Shown: piece after piece, positions 14,379 to 15,889 of the stretch | How positions within the stretch are numbered: the first letter of the stretch is position 1 | Layout: every line of letters starts with the position of its first letter | NCBI GenBank assembly: GCA_030627725.1 | Contig: DAOVSZ010000022.1 | Location: forward strand, 1 to 15,889 | Source: Desulfobulbaceae bacterium | GTDB lineage: Bacteria; Desulfobacterota; Desulfobulbia; Desulfobulbales; DAOVSZ01 | Direction of reading: 5' to 3' | Length of the DNA: 15,889 nt | Made by a program: the position numbers and the translations under genes | The notes under the pieces: model-generated | The model's database searches: none | Told to the model about the DNA's origin: nothing | What the model saw: the letters and a program-made list of their open reading frames with translations, nothing else

Positions 14379-15889
14379 TTAATATCTTCTGGCGCGAGGA
14401 TCCATGATGCTTTCTCGGCTCATCCCGCGCGATCCTATAGTGACCTGGGAAGAAACTGTCTCTAACGCTGCAACAGGAGTCCGGACACGTGCCTGCCGCT
14501 CTATGCCGGAGAAATTCGAGGAATTCATCGAAATAACAACAGGTTTCAGCTCTTCCCCTTCCTCTTCAAGTTTCCGCTGGAAATGATAGATATCACCACG
14601 GGTTATAAGCTGCACTGGAGTTCCCTTTCCTGATGCAAACGATGAAGTATCTTCTTTCCGTTCAAAAATATCTGCTGTTTTCCGCAGGTCATTTCTCACT
14701 TCGACAGCCTTATCGGAAACCTTCAGAAGGGCTGCTCCTCGCCTGTGTTCCTCCTCATCTCTCTCCTTGGCAAGAATAGCGCGAATGCCCGGCGGCATCT
14801 CGAATCCGTCCGTTATTTTGATGGAACCGTCAAGCACCCTTTCCCACCTGGTAAATATCTTCTCCATGCTTCGGGAAAGGGAGGGAAGTGAAACAGATGC
14901 CAGTTCAGACGGCAGCGGATCGATCCCTATTGAATTGTAGACCCGACCTATGGCATTCTGCAGTTCGGCATAGGTCAGATGATGCCGCATCCGGGCCACC
15001 ATGGCGTTGGTGGCGCTCTGGATTGCGGCCAGCTCATTGGCGCTTCCGGCGACAACCTCCTGAATTACCTGCACGTTCAGGCGGGAGGTCACCTCATCGA
15101 GGTTCCGCGTGATCCGATATTCCTTCCGGATAAGATGATAGCGCTGATACGCCAGGTGGACCTGCATCAGGACCGCCATACTGACCGCCTGCCGCCGGAT
15201 ATCGTCTATCTCCTGCTTGGCGGTCGCGTTCCGATATTTTTCCGGACCGGATACCAGATTGAATATATTCTGCGAGATATAGGCGCCGGCATCCCACCAG
15301 CTGCTGTTATAGAGGAAATCGTTTTTATCGTAATTATATCCGAAGTCAAGCTTGATGCCGGGCAGCATGTTTAAAATCGCTTTTTTGGCCTCCATCGCAC
15401 TGATCCGTTTCCGGTAGTCTTCCTCCTTCAATTCCGGCCTGGAAATCATGGCCATATATTCCATCTTTTCAACAGCAACATCGACACTTGGGATATGGGG
15501 GGAGCCCCAGTCCGGAATTTCAAGCTGGAAATCAGTGCCCGGACTTATGTTCATCAGCGTTGCCAGTTCCACCTTGGCCGGGGTCAGCTTCTGGATGATA
15601 CCCCAGAGCAGACGGATATTTTCCAAAAGCGCTTTCTGATACTCAAGGGCCTCCCTAGGCGCCTGGAGCCGTTGACCGGATATCTCTTTAGACCGCTCCA
15701 ACGCTTCACGGGTTTTTCCCAGCAGGGTCACCATGTCCTTGATCAGGACCTCGGCGCTGACCGCGCGCCAGTATGCATACCGTACGTCCTGAATGATATT
15801 CTGAATGACCTTTCGACGCCGCTCTTCCATGATCAAAATACGGTCCGCTTGTTGATTTGCCCTGATGTAGCTGACACCAAAGTCAAGCA
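14379..15889 (-). CDS. TolC-family outer-membrane channel protein, 5' end outside the window
   Basis: The frame stays open through the window edge (…LDFGVSYIRANQQADRILIMEERRR), so the first visible start-like codon, a TTG at 15836, is internal and the N-terminus is missing. The visible 502 residues hold TolC-type helices (RRRKVIQNIIQDVRYAYWRA, and a second half with LQVHLAYQRYHL-like pattern near VLMQVHLAYQRYHLIRKEY) and a strand segment (LDFGYNYDKNDF / WWDAGAYISQNIF). The TolC-like part ends near the IGIDPLP motif. About 170 further residues follow, charged and with no obvious similarity. As the outer-membrane conduit it would dock to the adaptors encoded downstream. The C-terminal extension is unusual for TolC and may sit in the periplasm, where it could contact the adaptors or protease. 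Confidence 0.88.
   Translation of the reverse strand, partial: LDFGVSYIRANQQADRILIMEERRRKVIQNIIQDVRYAYWRAVSAEVLIKDMVTLLGKTREALERSKEISGQRLQAPREALEYQKALLENIRLLWGIIQKLTPAKVELATLMNISPGTDFQLEIPDWGSPHIPSVDVAVEKMEYMAMISRPELKEEDYRKRISAMEAKKAILNMLPGIKLDFGYNYDKNDFLYNSSWWDAGAYISQNIFNLVSGPEKYRNATAKQEIDDIRRQAVSMAVLMQVHLAYQRYHLIRKEYRITRNLDEVTSRLNVQVIQEVVAGSANELAAIQSATNAMVARMRHHLTYAELQNAIGRVYNSIGIDPLPSELASVSLPSLSRSMEKIFTRWERVLDGSIKITDGFEMPPGIRAILAKERDEEEHRRGAALLKVSDKAVEVRNDLRKTADIFERKEDTSSFASGKGTPVQLITRGDIYHFQRKLEEEGEELKPVVISMNSSNFSGIERQARVRTPVAALETVSSQVTIGSRGMSRESIMDPRARRY

Noticed and set aside
15834..15836. TTG at 15834-15836 as the true start of the TolC-type gene
   Set aside because: The frame stays open to the window end with residues typical of TolC helices (DFGVSYIRANQQADR), so the gene simply continues outside.

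Overview
The window reads as part of a Gram-negative anaerobe's chromosome, most likely a deltaproteobacterial-type (Desulfobacterota or Desulfuromonadota) organism. This is inferred from a seven-heme periplasmic cytochrome c, large PAS-containing two-component proteins, a sigma-54 activator, a PilZ protein and a TolC/HlyD-type envelope machine. No rRNA, tRNA, CRISPR array or transposase is visible.

Left part (1-5590, + strand): a regulatory operon. A solitary ABC_sub_bind-type periplasmic binding protein (235-1206) has no permease or ATPase partner. It is followed 20 bp later by a membrane-bound Cache-HAMP-PAS hybrid histidine kinase (1227-3815). That gene overlaps by one base a sigma-54 enhancer-binding response regulator (3815-5590). 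The simplest reading is a three-component signalling system: ligand capture, kinase, transcription activator. Both the kinase PAS and the regulator PAS carry unusual cysteine clusters, which suggests redox or metal input. Upstream of the operon lies an exact 26-bp direct repeat, each copy containing a dyad.

Middle (5591-9664): a 373-bp gene-free stretch holds, in order, tandem hairpins, a 7-bp dyad, a near-consensus sigma-54 promoter, a palindrome and a run of A-tracts. It leads into a seven-heme cytochrome c gene (5964-7256). The adjacent regulator therefore plausibly drives the cytochrome. A soluble histidine kinase with its own receiver follows (7354-8562), then a divergent pair: a PilZ protein on the minus strand and a rhodanese-domain envelope protein on the plus strand.

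Right part (9645-15889, minus strand, continuing past the window): an export module. In transcription order it has a TolC-family outer-membrane protein with a long C-terminal extension (5' end outside the window), a short periplasmic adaptor, a second adaptor with a cytoplasmic GAF-like domain, and a membrane M50 zinc metalloprotease fused to a HlyD-type adaptor. No ABC ATPase or RND pump is present, so this looks like a protease-linked trans-envelope machine of unestablished substrate. It is the best candidate here for an under-described system. Its intergenic gaps carry heptad repeats, and between the GAF-adaptor and the protease lies a 144-bp near-perfect hairpin. The mismatches in its outer stem are almost all G-U pairs on the plus strand, a sign of RNA-level structure.
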